From Streptomyces albireticuli (lineage in GTDB: Bacteria; Actinomycetota; Actinomycetes; Streptomycetales; Streptomycetaceae): 64,000 nucleotides of DNA. The notes beneath the pieces are model-generated. The model had not been told where the DNA came from. It made no database searches and saw nothing but the letters and a program-made list of their open reading frames with translations. A program made the position numbers and the translations under genes. Positions 1 through 8,537 of the stretch are shown piece by piece. How positions within the stretch are numbered: position 1 is the first letter of the stretch; each line of letters opens with the position of its first letter. The stretch covers positions 5,613,501 through 5,677,500 of the forward strand of contig NZ_CP021744.1 in the NCBI RefSeq assembly GCF_002192455.1, written 5' to 3'.

Positions 1-215
1 GGCGGCTGGCCCGCGCGTACGAGGAGGGCTGGCTGGCCTGCCGGATGATCGCGGAGCGGTGGGGAGAGGACAAGCTCGTGGCGTTCTACCGGGGGGTGGG
101 CGGGCACGAGCGGCGGTCGGGCGCGGTGGGGGCGGAGCTGCGGCGGGTGCTGGGCGTCTCGCAGGTGGAGTTCACGGCGGCGTGGCGGGCGTACGTGGAG
201 CGGGAGCTGGGGTGA
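1..215 (+). CDS. C-terminal fragment of a peptidase-like protein
   Basis: The window opens inside a gene read in the frame that ends at the TGA at 213-215. About 70 residues remain, with AYEEGWLACRMIAERWGEDK followed by LVAFYRGVG. This pattern (Tyr-Glu-x-Gly-Trp, then a helix, then a Gly-Glu-Asp-Lys turn) resembles the last helices of peptidase-MA-like (gluzincin) proteins common in Streptomyces. The HExxH zinc site would lie upstream of the window, so catalytic activity cannot be judged. The gene converges with the GT87 gene, and an inverted-repeat region lies between them. The family assignment comes from pattern memory and is tentative. Confidence 0.5.
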   Translation, partial: RLARAYEEGWLACRMIAERWGEDKLVAFYRGVGGHERRSGAVGAELRRVLGVSQVEFTAAWRAYVERELG

Positions 216-249
216 GGGGTGGTTGTCCCCTGCCCGCCCCTTCCTGTGA

Positions 250-345
250 CCGGGGGGCTTCGCCCCCCGGCCCGCGTTCCGCGCTTCGCGCGGTTGTCCT
301 CAAGCGCCGGACGGGCTGGGATTCAGCCCGTCCGGCGCTTGAGGA
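250..345. repeat. Palindromic intergenic repeat, copy A
   Basis: There are two inverted repeats. The first has a 9-bp stem (250-258 with 262-270) of the GGGGGGCTTCGCCCCCC type. The second has a perfect 22-bp stem (297-318 with 324-345) and a 5-nt loop, and is built on CTCAAGCGCCGGACGGGCTG. The right arm lies inside the last codons of the GT87 gene, whose TGA is at 323-325. It sits between convergent genes, where it can act as a bidirectional terminator. Related copies occur near 10.36 and 34.56 kb. Confidence 0.85.
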
Positions 346-1597
346 CCGGCGTCCGGGGCGGAGTTCCGGGGTCGGGGACGGGAGGGGTCGGGGAGAGCTC
401 CGCGGGCTCCTCCTCTTCCTCCTCACCCACCGTCCCGCGCCACAGCCGCGCGCACGAGATCAGCGTCGCCACCACCAGCAGGGCGTTCCGCAGGGTCAGC
501 GTCGCCACCCCCAGCTTGTCGCTCGCCACCACGTGCGAGAACCACAAGGGGAACTCCAGCTGCGTCAGCGGCGCGGCCACCAGCACCAGCGCGATCGGCA
601 GCCCCTGACGCGTCGTCCGCATCGTCATGCACACCGCCGCCAGGCCGATCAGCCAGACCACGTACTGCGGGCTGATCACCCGGCTCGTCGTGGTGAACAG
701 GAGCACGGCCGCGAACGCCGCGTCGTACGGGGTGCAGGCCGTGAACCGGCGCGCCCGCAGCCGCCACACCAGCAGCCAGCCGAAGGCCAGCACGCTCAGG
801 CCCAGCGCGAGCCGGCTGACCGTGCGGACGTACGGGCCGAGGAACTCCACCGAGCCGTAGTTCAGCCGCGCGTGCCCGTGCCACCCGAAGTGCCGGCCCA
901 GGTGGAAGACCAGCGACCCCAGCGACTCCACCTCCGTGCCCCGCTCCCGCTGGAAGGTCAGGAACGCCAGCGCCCCCGGCATCGTCACCGCGAACAGCAG
1001 CCCCAGGGCCGCCGCCGTGACCAGCGCGGTGGTCCACGCCGACCGGGTGCTGCGGCCGCGCGGCGTCCCCACCAGCAGCAGCACCGGCCAGACCTTCAGC
1101 AGCGCGCCGACCGCCATGAGCGCCCCCGCCGCCCGGGTCCGCCGGCCGACCGCCAGCAGCCCCGCGACGGCGACGGCCGTCACCATCACGTCATAGCGGG
1201 CGTAGACGATCGGACCCAGCAGCGGTACCCCCGCCACCCACACCCACACCCCCTTGGCGCTGCGCCGGCCGCCCCGCACCGCGTACAGCAGCAGGGCGAG
1301 GACCACCGCGTCCGCGAGGAAGCACACCACGAAGAACGCCGGGGCGTACTCCAGGAACGGCAGCAGCGCGGGGGCGAGCACGGCGAGCGCGGCGGCGGGC
1401 GGGTACTGCCACGTCACGTCGTCGTACGGGAACGTGCCGGTGCGCAGCACCCCGTACCAGCCCTGGTAGATCACCTCGATGTCGACGGAGACGTCCGACC
1501 CCGGCAGCACCCACACCCGGAACACGCACAACAGCAGCACGACCCGGGTGACGGCCCACACCGCGACCGAGAGCCGCAAACCAGCGCCCGCCATCAT
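323..1597 (-). CDS. GT87 family membrane mannosyltransferase (DUF2029)
   Basis: This is a 424-residue polytopic membrane protein with about ten hydrophobic segments. It is a GT-C type glycosyltransferase of family GT87, which transfers mannose (or another sugar) from polyprenyl-phosphate donors on the outer face of the membrane. An early extracytoplasmic loop holds acidic residues (VSVDIEVIYQGWY, then PYDDVTWQYPP), the usual site of the GT-C catalytic Asp. Arg-rich loops lie between membrane segments, and the C-terminus is a Glu/Pro-rich tail. The last residues (LKRRTG) are encoded by an arm of palindromic repeat A, so the end of the gene may have been remodelled by the repeat. It is divergent from the PimB-like gene 181 bp away. 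That pairing, and the Rv2181 relative in mycobacteria, point to lipoglycan or glycolipid mannosylation. The exact acceptor is unknown. Confidence 0.85.
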   Translation of the reverse strand: MMAGAGLRLSVAVWAVTRVVLLLCVFRVWVLPGSDVSVDIEVIYQGWYGVLRTGTFPYDDVTWQYPPAAALAVLAPALLPFLEYAPAFFVVCFLADAVVLALLLYAVRGGRRSAKGVWVWVAGVPLLGPIVYARYDVMVTAVAVAGLLAVGRRTRAAGALMAVGALLKVWPVLLLVGTPRGRSTRSAWTTALVTAAALGLLFAVTMPGALAFLTFQRERGTEVESLGSLVFHLGRHFGWHGHARLNYGSVEFLGPYVRTVSRLALGLSVLAFGWLLVWRLRARRFTACTPYDAAFAAVLLFTTTSRVISPQYVVWLIGLAAVCMTMRTTRQGLPIALVLVAAPLTQLEFPLWFSHVVASDKLGVATLTLRNALLVVATLISCARLWRGTVGEEEEEEPAELSPTPPVPDPGTPPRTPVLKRRTG

Positions 1598-1778
1598 CCA
1601 CCTCGCCCTTCACGGTCCTCACACGCCGTCCGCGCGCCGCTACTGGAAGGCATGATGCCCGCCCGGACCGCCCTGGCACGGTGACGTGGCGGTACACCGG
1701 CCCCGTTGCCGCCCGATCGCCCCCCGGGCGCCACCTCTCGGGCCGTGCGGCCGGGGCACCCGGTACTGTCGGGACGCG

Positions 1779-2921
1779 ATGCACAAGACCCTCGTCGTCA
1801 CCAATGACTTCCCGCCCCGCCCCGGCGGCATCCAGGCCTTCCTGCACAACATGGCCCTGCGTCTGGACCCCGCCGAGGTCGTCGTCTACGCCTCCACCTG
1901 GAAGCGCGGCCAGGAGGGCGCCGAGGCCACCGCCCGCTTCGACGCCGAACAGCCCTTCCAGGTCGTCCGCGACCGGACGACCATGCTGCTGCCGACGCCC
2001 CGCGTCACCCGCCGCGCCACCGAGCTGCTGCGCGAACACGGCTGTACCTCGGTGTGGTTCGGGGCCGCCGCCCCGCTCGGTCTGATGGCCCCCGCGCTGC
2101 GCCGGGCCGGCGCCCGGAAGCTGATCGCCACGACCCACGGCCACGAGGCCGGCTGGGCCCAGCTGCCCGCCTCCCGGCAGCTGCTGCGGCGGATCGGCGA
2201 GGGCACGGACACGCTCACCTACCTGGGGGAGTACACCCGGTCCCGGATCGCCGCCGCGCTGACCGACGAGGCCGCCGCCCGCATGGTCCAACTGCCGCCC
2301 GGCGTGGACGAGAAGACCTTCCACCCCGGTTCCGGCGGCGCCGAGGTGCGCGCCCGCCTCGGGCTCACCGACCGCCCGGTCGTCGTCTGCGTCTCCCGGC
2401 TCGTGCCGCGCAAGGGGCAGGACACCCTCATCCAGGCCATGCCCCGGATCCTGGCCGCCGTCCCCGACGCGGTGCTGCTGATCGTCGGCGGCGGCCCGTA
2501 CGGCGACGACCTGCGGAAGCTGGCCGAGGAGACCGGCGTCGCCGACGCCGTCCGCTTCACCGGCCCGGTCCCCTGGGAGGAGCTCCCGGCCCACTACGGC
2601 GCCGGCGACGTCTTCGCCATGCCCTGCCGCACGCGCCGCGGCGGCCTGGACGTCGAAGGGCTCGGCATCGTCTACCTGGAGGCCTCCGCCACGGGCCTGC
2701 CCGTGATCGCCGGCGACTCCGGCGGCGCCCCCGACGCCGTCCTGGACGGCGAGACGGGATACGTCGTCCGCGGCGGCTCCCCGGCGGACACGGCGGACCG
2801 TGTCGTCACGCTGCTCGGCGACCCGGAGCTGCGGCGCCGCATGGGCGAGCGGGGGCGGAGCTGGGTCGAGGAGCGCTGGCGCTGGGACCTCCTCGCCGCG
2901 CGCCTGCGGGAGCTGCTGTAG
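1779..2921 (+). CDS. pimB: GT4 glycosyltransferase, PimB-type mannosyltransferase
   Basis: This 380-residue GT-B enzyme resembles the GDP-mannose-dependent phosphatidylinositol-monomannoside mannosyltransferase PimB' (Rv2188c). The N-terminal domain has the PPRPGGI loop (residues 12-18), and THGHEAGW near residue 125 lines the acceptor cleft. The C-terminal domain has VSRLVPRKG (nucleotide binding) and the E-x7-E signature EGLGIVYLE around residues 290-298. I chose the ATG at 1779 because MHKTLVVTNDFPP is the family's usual beginning; upstream in-frame codons encode low-complexity sequence. The protein is probably cytosolic and acts at the inner membrane face. It is divergent from the GT87 gene and convergent with the acyl-CoA ligase, matching the mycobacterial pimB'-fadD15 neighbourhood. 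In Streptomyces the substrate is inferred, not shown. Confidence 0.87.
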   Translation: MHKTLVVTNDFPPRPGGIQAFLHNMALRLDPAEVVVYASTWKRGQEGAEATARFDAEQPFQVVRDRTTMLLPTPRVTRRATELLREHGCTSVWFGAAAPLGLMAPALRRAGARKLIATTHGHEAGWAQLPASRQLLRRIGEGTDTLTYLGEYTRSRIAAALTDEAAARMVQLPPGVDEKTFHPGSGGAEVRARLGLTDRPVVVCVSRLVPRKGQDTLIQAMPRILAAVPDAVLLIVGGGPYGDDLRKLAEETGVADAVRFTGPVPWEELPAHYGAGDVFAMPCRTRRGGLDVEGLGIVYLEASATGLPVIAGDSGGAPDAVLDGETGYVVRGGSPADTADRVVTLLGDPELRRRMGERGRSWVEERWRWDLLAARLRELL

Positions 2922-2930
2922 GAAAAGGCG

Positions 2931-2959
2931 ACGGGCGGGCTCTTCCGAGTCCCGCCCGT
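2931..2959. terminator. Hairpin between convergent pimB and acyl-CoA ligase genes
   Basis: ACGGGCGGG (2931-2939) pairs with CCCGCCCGT (2951-2959). An inner CTC/GAG extension gives about 12 bp with one bulged base. It lies 10 bp after the pimB stop and about 45 bp from the end of the opposing gene, so it probably terminates both. There is no clear U-tract, which is common in Streptomyces. Confidence 0.65.
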
Positions 2960-3003
2960 GCTGTGAGGCCGTGCCCGCGGCGGCCGGTGGCGCCGCGGCC
3001 GCG

Positions 3004-4800
3004 CTATGCGCGGTAGAGCGCCTCGATCTCGTCCGCGAAGTCCTTCGCCACCACGTTCCGCTTCAGCTTCAGCGACGGCGTCACATGCCCCGACTCCTCC
3101 GTGAACTGCGCCGGGAGGATGCGGAACTTACGGACCGACTCGGCCTTCGAGACCGCCGCGTTGCCGTCGTCGACGGCCTTCTGCACGGCGGCCAGCAGCG
3201 CCGCGTCGTCCGCCAGCTGGGCCGGGGTGGTGCCGGCCGGCTTGCCGTTCTCCTCCAGCCAGCGCGGCAGGAAGTCCTCGTCCAGCGTGATCAGCGCGCC
3301 GACGAACGGGCGGCCGTCACCGACCACCATGCACTCGGCGATCAGCGCGTGGGCCCGGATGCGGTCCTCGATCACGGCCGGGGCGACGTTCTTGCCGCCC
3401 GCCGTCACGATGATCTCCTTCTTCCGGCCGGTGATCGTGAGGTAGCCGTCCTCGTCGAGGGTGCCCAGGTCGCCGGTGTGGAACCAGGCGTCCGAGAGGG
3501 CCTCCTTCGTGGCCTGCTCGTTGTTCCAGTAGCCCTGGAAGAGGTGCTCGCCGTGCAGCAGCACCTCGCCGTCGTCCGCGATCCGGACGACCGAGCCGGG
3601 CAGCGGCTGCCCGACCGTGCCGATCTTCTGCCGGTCCCACGGGTTGAAGGCCGTCGCCGCGCAGGACTCCGTCAGGCCGTAGCCCTCCAGGACCGTGAAG
3701 CCGATGCCGCGGTAGAAGTGGCCCAGGCGCTCGCCGAGCGGCGCGCCGCCGGAGATCGCGTGCGTGGCCCGGCCGCCGAGGACGGCGCGCAGCTTGCCGT
3801 AGACCAGCCGGTCGAAGATCGCGTGCTTGATCCGCAGGCCCAGTGACGGGCCGGCCGGGTCGTCCTTCGCCCGGCTGTAGGCGATGGCGGTGTCGGCGGC
3901 CTTGTCGAAGATCTTGCCCTTGCCGTCGGCCTGGGCCTTGGCCCGCGCGGCGTTGTAGACCTTCTCGAAGACCCGGGGGACACCGAGGATCAGCGTCGGC
4001 CGGAAGGCCGCCAGCTCCTCGGTGAGGTTGCGGATGTCGGGGACGCAGCCCAGCTTGATCGGGGCGAGCATCGCCGAGATCTCCACCAGGCGGCCGAAGA
4101 CGTGCGCCGTGGGCAGGAAGAGCAGCACCGAGGAGTCGCCCGTGTTGAACAGCGGCTTCAGCCGCTCCACCGCGTTCCCGCACTCGGCGAAGAACGCGCG
4201 GTGGGTCAGCACACAGCCCTTGGGGCGCCCGGTGGTGCCCGAGGTGTAGACGATCGTCGCGGGGGAGTCGGCGTCGGCCAGCGCGCTGCGCTCGTCGACC
4301 TCCTCGTCCGTCAGGCCCTCGCCCGCCGCGCGCAGCCGCTCGACGCCCCGGTCCTCGATCTGCCAGACGTGCTCCAGCGCCGGCAGCCGGTCCCGCACGG
4401 AGTCGACGAGCGCCTCGTGCGCCGCGGACTCGACGACGACGGCCACGGCGCCGGAGTCGCCGAGGATCCACTGGATCTGCTCGGCCGAGCTCGTCTCGTA
4501 CACCGGCACGGTCACACCGCCGGCGCTCCAGATCGCGAAGTCCAGCAGCGTCCACTCGTAGCGGGTGCGGGACATCAGTCCCACCCGGTCGCCCGGCCGC
4601 ACACCGGACGCGATCAGGCCCTTCGCCGCCGCCCGCACCTCGGCCAGGAAGGTGACGGCACTGACGTCCTCCCAGCGGCCGGCGACCTTACGTCCTATGA
4701 CGGCGACGTCAGGGCGCTGCGCGGCGTTGCGGCGGATCAGATCCGTCAGGTTTCCGTCCGCAGGGACCTCGTAGAGGGCCGGAAGGCTGAACTCGCGCAA
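3004..4800 (-). CDS. Long-chain fatty-acid-CoA ligase (FadD15-like)
   Basis: This AMP-dependent synthetase of about 598 residues activates fatty acids to acyl-CoA through an acyl-adenylate. Core motifs are YTSGTTGRPKG (about residues 183-193, phosphate loop), YGLTESCAATAFNP (adenine site), the hinge region WFHTGDLG with ITGRKKEIIVT, and a C-terminal Lys-containing segment. I chose the TTG at 4800, giving LREFSLPALYEVP, because a GAGGAG ribosome site lies about 9 nt upstream. An in-frame ATG near 4869 would add an Arg/Ala-rich extension that looks non-coding. It is a cytosolic or membrane-associated enzyme. It is convergent with the PimB-like gene, as fadD15 is beside pimB' in M. tuberculosis, which suggests supply of acyl chains to envelope lipids. 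Chain-length preference cannot be read from sequence. Confidence 0.9.
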   Translation of the reverse strand: MREFSLPALYEVPADGNLTDLIRRNAAQRPDVAVIGRKVAGRWEDVSAVTFLAEVRAAAKGLIASGVRPGDRVGLMSRTRYEWTLLDFAIWSAGGVTVPVYETSSAEQIQWILGDSGAVAVVVESAAHEALVDSVRDRLPALEHVWQIEDRGVERLRAAGEGLTDEEVDERSALADADSPATIVYTSGTTGRPKGCVLTHRAFFAECGNAVERLKPLFNTGDSSVLLFLPTAHVFGRLVEISAMLAPIKLGCVPDIRNLTEELAAFRPTLILGVPRVFEKVYNAARAKAQADGKGKIFDKAADTAIAYSRAKDDPAGPSLGLRIKHAIFDRLVYGKLRAVLGGRATHAISGGAPLGERLGHFYRGIGFTVLEGYGLTESCAATAFNPWDRQKIGTVGQPLPGSVVRIADDGEVLLHGEHLFQGYWNNEQATKEALSDAWFHTGDLGTLDEDGYLTITGRKKEIIVTAGGKNVAPAVIEDRIRAHALIAECMVVGDGRPFVGALITLDEDFLPRWLEENGKPAGTTPAQLADDAALLAAVQKAVDDGNAAVSKAESVRKFRILPAQFTEESGHVTPSLKLKRNVVAKDFADEIEALYRA

Positions 4801-5069
4801 GACTGCTGCTCCTCGTCGGGCGCCGGCGCCGCCGCGTCTTCGAGGGGCGCTGCGTCGGCTGCGGTCCATGATCAGGCAAGGGGGGTAGTGGACTGCCCGG
4901 ACGTTACCCACCGGTATCGCTTTCGAATAGGGGGTCACGCCGAGATGTTCTCTGCGTCACATGCCACGGGACTGCTCTGCGAACCCTAGCCCCTTCGTTC
5001 GGTGACCCGGAAGTAACCGCAGGTCGGGGCCCTTCCGGCGGGCCCGTCGCAGACTCTAGGGTGATCGGT

Positions 5070-5843
5070 ATGCGAGGTGGCTTCAGGGTTCACGTGGTCA
5101 GCGACGTACACGGCAACAGCGAGGGCCTGCGCCGGGCGGGGGACGGCGCCGACGCGCTCGTCTGCCTGGGCGACCTCGTCCTCTTCCTCGACTACCACGA
5201 CCATTCGCGGGGCATCTTCCCCGAGCTGTTCGGGGAGGCCAACGCCGACCTGATCGTGGAGCTGCGCACCGCCCGCCGCTTCGACGAGGCCCGTGACCTG
5301 GCCCGCGGCCTCTGGCAGGGGATCGACCGGAACGCCGCCATCGAGTCCGCCGTCCGCAAGCAGTACGCGGAGCTGTTCGCCGCCTTCCCCACCCCCACCT
5401 ACGCCACCTACGGCAACGTCGACATCCCCCACCTCTGGCCCGAGTACGCCGCGGCGGGCACCACCGTCCTCGACGGCGAGCGGGTGGAGATCGGCGGCCG
5501 GGTCTTCGGCTTCGTCGGCGGCGGCCTGCGGACCCCCATGCGCACCCCCTACGAGATCGACGACGAGGAGTACGCCGCCAAGATCGAGGCCCTCGGCGAG
5601 GTCGACGTCCTCTGCTCGCACATCCCGCCCGACGTGCCCGAACTCTGCTACGACACCGTGGCCCGCCGCTTCGAGCGCGGCTCCTCCGCCCTGCTGGAGG
5701 CGATCCGCGCCACCCGCCCCGCCTACGCCCTCTTCGGCCACGTCCACCAGCCGCTCGCGCGCCGGATGCGGATCGGCGCCACGGAATGCGTCAACGTCGG
5801 CCACTTCGCCTCCAGCGGGACACCGTGGGTGCTGGAGTGGTGA
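5070..5843 (+). CDS. Metallophosphoesterase family protein
   Basis: This 257-residue calcineurin-like phosphoesterase carries the usual dimetal ligands in order: SDVHGN near residue 11 (D-x-H), CLGDLVLF (GD), TYGNVD (GN), SHIPP (His) and FGHVHQP (GHxH). The substrate is unknown. Family members hydrolyse phosphomonoesters or phosphodiesters, and related proteins act on nucleotides or nucleic acids. The ATG at 5070 follows AGGGTGA at a suitable distance. A GTG at 5061 is in frame but overlaps that ribosome site. The gene is divergent from the acyl-CoA ligase, with about 270 bp between start codons, and is followed 104 bp later by the SRPBCC gene. There is no signal peptide, so it is probably cytosolic. 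Confidence 0.85.
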   Translation: MRGGFRVHVVSDVHGNSEGLRRAGDGADALVCLGDLVLFLDYHDHSRGIFPELFGEANADLIVELRTARRFDEARDLARGLWQGIDRNAAIESAVRKQYAELFAAFPTPTYATYGNVDIPHLWPEYAAAGTTVLDGERVEIGGRVFGFVGGGLRTPMRTPYEIDDEEYAAKIEALGEVDVLCSHIPPDVPELCYDTVARRFERGSSALLEAIRATRPAYALFGHVHQPLARRMRIGATECVNVGHFASSGTPWVLEW

Positions 5844-5947
5844 CGAGCGGCGCACGATAGCCTTCAGCGGCGGTCGTTCGAGGACCGAGCAGGCGCAGCA
5901 CGGCAGGCCACAGCAGGCACAGGGACCGGTACGGAGGAGCCACGCAG

Positions 5948-6400
5948 ATGGCGGAACACACCAGCTCGAGCATCACGATCGAGGCGACCCCTGCCGAGGT
6001 CATGGCGGTGATCGCGGACTTCGACCGCTACGCCGAGTGGACCGGCGAGGTCAAGCAGGCCGAGGTCCTCGCCCGCGACGAGGAGGGCCGCGCCGCCCAG
6101 GTGCGCCTGGTCCTCGACGCCGGCGCCATCAAGGACGACCACACGCTGGCCTACAGCTGGCCGGCGCCGAACGTCGTCAGCTGGTCGCTGGTCAAGTCCC
6201 AGATGCTGCGGCAGCTCGACGGCTCGTACAGCCTGGAGCCCGCGGCCGGCGGCAAGCACACCGAGGTGACGTACCAGCTCACCGTGGACGTCAAGATCCC
6301 CATGCTCGGCATGATCAAGCGCAAGGCGGAGAAGGTCATCATCGACCGCGCCCTCGACGGCCTCAAGCAGCGCGTCGAGAGCCAGGCGTCGGCCTCCTGA
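5948..6400 (+). CDS. SRPBCC (START/Bet v1-like) family protein
   Basis: This 150-residue protein has the polyketide cyclase/dehydrase-like helix-grip fold pattern. It opens with a first strand TSSSITIEATPAEVMAVIAD, then FDRYAEWTG, a run of beta strands, and a long C-terminal helix from MIKRKAEKVIIDRALDGLKQ. Such proteins bind a hydrophobic ligand in an internal cavity, and no catalytic residues are evident. GGAGCC lies just upstream of the ATG. It sits before the ArsA-like ATPase gene, the same pairing as Rv2185c/Rv2184c in mycobacteria, so the two may work together on a lipid or membrane task. Its ligand is unknown. Confidence 0.85.
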   Translation: MAEHTSSSITIEATPAEVMAVIADFDRYAEWTGEVKQAEVLARDEEGRAAQVRLVLDAGAIKDDHTLAYSWPAPNVVSWSLVKSQMLRQLDGSYSLEPAAGGKHTEVTYQLTVDVKIPMLGMIKRKAEKVIIDRALDGLKQRVESQASAS

Positions 6401-6535
6401 CCCCCTTCTGACCGGCCGGACCCCCCACCGGCGTCCCGTCACCCCTCCCCACCCTTCTTCCTCACCTCCCTCACCGGCCGCCGGCCGACGGCCACGGCCC
6501 CCCGGGAACCACGCACCACTGCCGGAGGCTCCACC

Positions 6536-7837
6536 TTGCGTACGGTCCTCGTCACCGGTCCCGGCGGCGCGGGCCGCACCACGGCCGCCGCGGCCACCGC
6601 GCTCGCCGCCGCGCGCGAGGGGCGGCGCACCCTGCTCCTCACCCGCGACCGCGGCCCCGCCCCGGAGTCGGTGCTCGGCACCGCGCTGCCCCGGCCCGCC
6701 ACCGGCGGGACCGGCGCGCCCTGGGCCGTACCCGTCGAGGCGGCCCCCGGCCTGCGGGCCGCCCGCATCGCCACCGGCGAGCACTTCGAGGACCGCGCCC
6801 GCGAACTCCAGGACCGCGGCGCCTCCCTCTTCGACCTCCTCGGCGCCACCCCCCTCGACCCCGAGGAGCTCACCGAACTCCCCGGCGCCGAACCCCTCGC
6901 CGTCCTCGCGGCCCTCCGCGCCGCCCACGCCCAGGACGACCGCTGGGACCTCCTCGTCGTCGACATGCCGCCCGTCCACGACACCGTGCGCCTGCTCGCC
7001 CTCCCCGAGCAGCTCCGCCGCTACCTGCGCCGGCTGCTGCCCCCCGAGCGGCAGGCCGCCCGCGCCCTGCGCCCGATGCTCGCCCAGCTCGCCGGCGTCC
7101 CCATGCCCGCCCAGCGGCTGTACGAGACCGCCGAGCGCTGGGAGGCCGAGCTCGCCGCCGTCCAGGACGTGATCGAGGCACCCGGCACCACCGTGCGCCT
7201 GGTCGCCGAGCCCGGCCCGCCCGCCGTCGAGGAGCTCCGCCTGGCCCGCGCCGCCCTCGCCCTCCAGGGCTGCCGCGTCGACGCCCTCGTCGCCAACCGG
7301 CTGCTGCCCGACCACTGCGCCGACGCCGCCGACCCCTGGACGGCCGGGCTCGCCGCCGAGCAGCACACCGCCCGCAAGGAGCTGCGCGAGGAGTTCCTCG
7401 TCGACGGCGTCACCGTCTGCGAGCTGCCCCACCTCGGCCGCGCCCCCCGCGGCCGCGCCGATCTCGCCGAACTGGTCGACCGCGCCCGCTCCACCACCGT
7501 CGGCCGCGGCGTCGTCGCCGGCCGGGGCCTGACCGACGAGCTCGACGGCTGGGGCACCCCGGACGACGGCCCGGAACCGGACACCTGGACCGTGGAGGAC
7601 CGGCTGGCCACCGACGGCGTGCTGGTCTGGCGGCTCCCGCTGCCCGGCGCCCGGCGCGACGCCCTCGACCTCATACGCAGGGGCGACGAACTCATCGTCG
7701 GCGTCGGCCCGTTCCGCCGGGTGCTGCCCCTGCCGTCCGCGCTGCGCCGCTGCACCGTCTCCGGGGCCGGGCTGCGCGACGGCGCCCTGTGCGTGCGCTT
7801 CACCCCCGACCCCGCCCTGTGGCCCCGGCCCTCCTGA
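6536..7837 (+). CDS. ArsA/MinD-type P-loop ATPase-like protein
   Basis: This 433-residue protein has the architecture of anion-transporting ATPase (ArsA/GET3) relatives. It has an N-terminal P-loop, a switch region WDLLVVDMPP near residue 140, and a C-terminal alpha-crystallin-like beta domain (WRLPLPGARRDALDLIRRGD onward) typical of actinobacterial ArsA-like proteins. The Walker A reads GPGGAGRTT near residues 8-16: the usual Lys before Thr is Arg, and the signature Lys of the deviant motif is also missing, so hydrolysis may be weak or absent. The start is TTG at 6536, after a GGAGG ribosome site. It follows the SRPBCC gene by 135 bp and resembles Rv2184c by context. No arsenite-site cysteines are seen, so an arsenic role is unlikely. 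Confidence 0.8.
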   Translation: MRTVLVTGPGGAGRTTAAAATALAAAREGRRTLLLTRDRGPAPESVLGTALPRPATGGTGAPWAVPVEAAPGLRAARIATGEHFEDRARELQDRGASLFDLLGATPLDPEELTELPGAEPLAVLAALRAAHAQDDRWDLLVVDMPPVHDTVRLLALPEQLRRYLRRLLPPERQAARALRPMLAQLAGVPMPAQRLYETAERWEAELAAVQDVIEAPGTTVRLVAEPGPPAVEELRLARAALALQGCRVDALVANRLLPDHCADAADPWTAGLAAEQHTARKELREEFLVDGVTVCELPHLGRAPRGRADLAELVDRARSTTVGRGVVAGRGLTDELDGWGTPDDGPEPDTWTVEDRLATDGVLVWRLPLPGARRDALDLIRRGDELIVGVGPFRRVLPLPSALRRCTVSGAGLRDGALCVRFTPDPALWPRPS

Positions 7838-7842
7838 GCCCC

Positions 7843-7862
7843 GGCCGCCCTCCCGGGCGGCC
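7843..7862. terminator. Possible hairpin terminator after the ArsA-like gene
   Basis: GGCCGCCC (7843-7850) pairs with GGGCGGCC (7855-7862) around a 4-nt loop, 5 bp after the stop codon. It is GC-only with no U-tract, so the call is modest. Confidence 0.4.
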
Positions 7863-7926
7863 CGTCCCGGACGCCTTTCCACCGTTCGGGTAACGTCGAA
7901 GGAAATTCCAGCCGTAGGAGTCCGCC

Positions 7927-8427
7927 ATGAGCGATGCCAACGAGCGCCCCGCACCGCACGCGGAGCCCGCGTCCGACGCCTGGGAACAGGCCTGCGCCGA
8001 GGACCTCGCCGCCGAGCGGGCCCGCCGCCGTGAGCAGTACGGGCAGCCTCCCGGCAGCGCCGCCGAGGAGCTCCGCAAGCTCGTCGACGCCGTGGCCGAG
8101 AAGGTCGCGGCCTTCCAGCTGCCGCTCGCGGGCGCGGCCGCCCAGGACGTCGTCCAGCAGGTCGTCGCGCAGGCCAAGGCCGTGGTGGAGCCCGTCATCG
8201 AGCGCAACCCCGAGGTCTTCGACCACCTGGCGTCCGCCGGCTCCGAGCTGCTCGCCGCCTACCGCGCCGCCGTCCAGGGCCAGGAGGGCCGCTGGACCCG
8301 CGGCGGCTCCGCCGGGAAGCCCGCGGGCCCCGCCGGCGACGGGACCGGCGGACCGGCCGGAGGCGCCGACGGCCCCCGGGGCGACGACGGGACGCCGGGC
8401 GGGTCCGAGCGCATCGACCTCGACTGA
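7927..8427 (+). CDS. DUF5304-like protein upstream of glucokinase
   Basis: This 166-residue acidic, Ala-rich soluble protein starts MSDANERPAPHAEPASDAWEQ. A helical core, SAAEELRKLVDAVAEKVAAF followed by VVQQVVAQAKAVVEPVIE, is flanked by disordered ends; the last 40 residues are Gly/Asp-rich. I recognise no catalytic motif. By position it matches S. coelicolor SCO2127, which lies directly before glkA. From memory, that gene has been reported to stimulate glucose uptake and kinase activity. The glkA start is 110 bp downstream on the same strand, so co-transcription is plausible. A GTAGGAG ribosome site precedes the ATG. Its biochemical function is unknown. Confidence 0.75.
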   Translation: MSDANERPAPHAEPASDAWEQACAEDLAAERARRREQYGQPPGSAAEELRKLVDAVAEKVAAFQLPLAGAAAQDVVQQVVAQAKAVVEPVIERNPEVFDHLASAGSELLAAYRAAVQGQEGRWTRGGSAGKPAGPAGDGTGGPAGGADGPRGDDGTPGGSERIDLD

Positions 8428-8537
8428 ACGTCCCCGGTCCCCCTTGGGCTTCCCCCTGGGCCATAAGGGCGCGGGAGGTCCCCCCACCTCCGGTACGGTG
8501 GGTCGCGGCGGGGTTCGAGCGAAAAACTGAGGGACAC

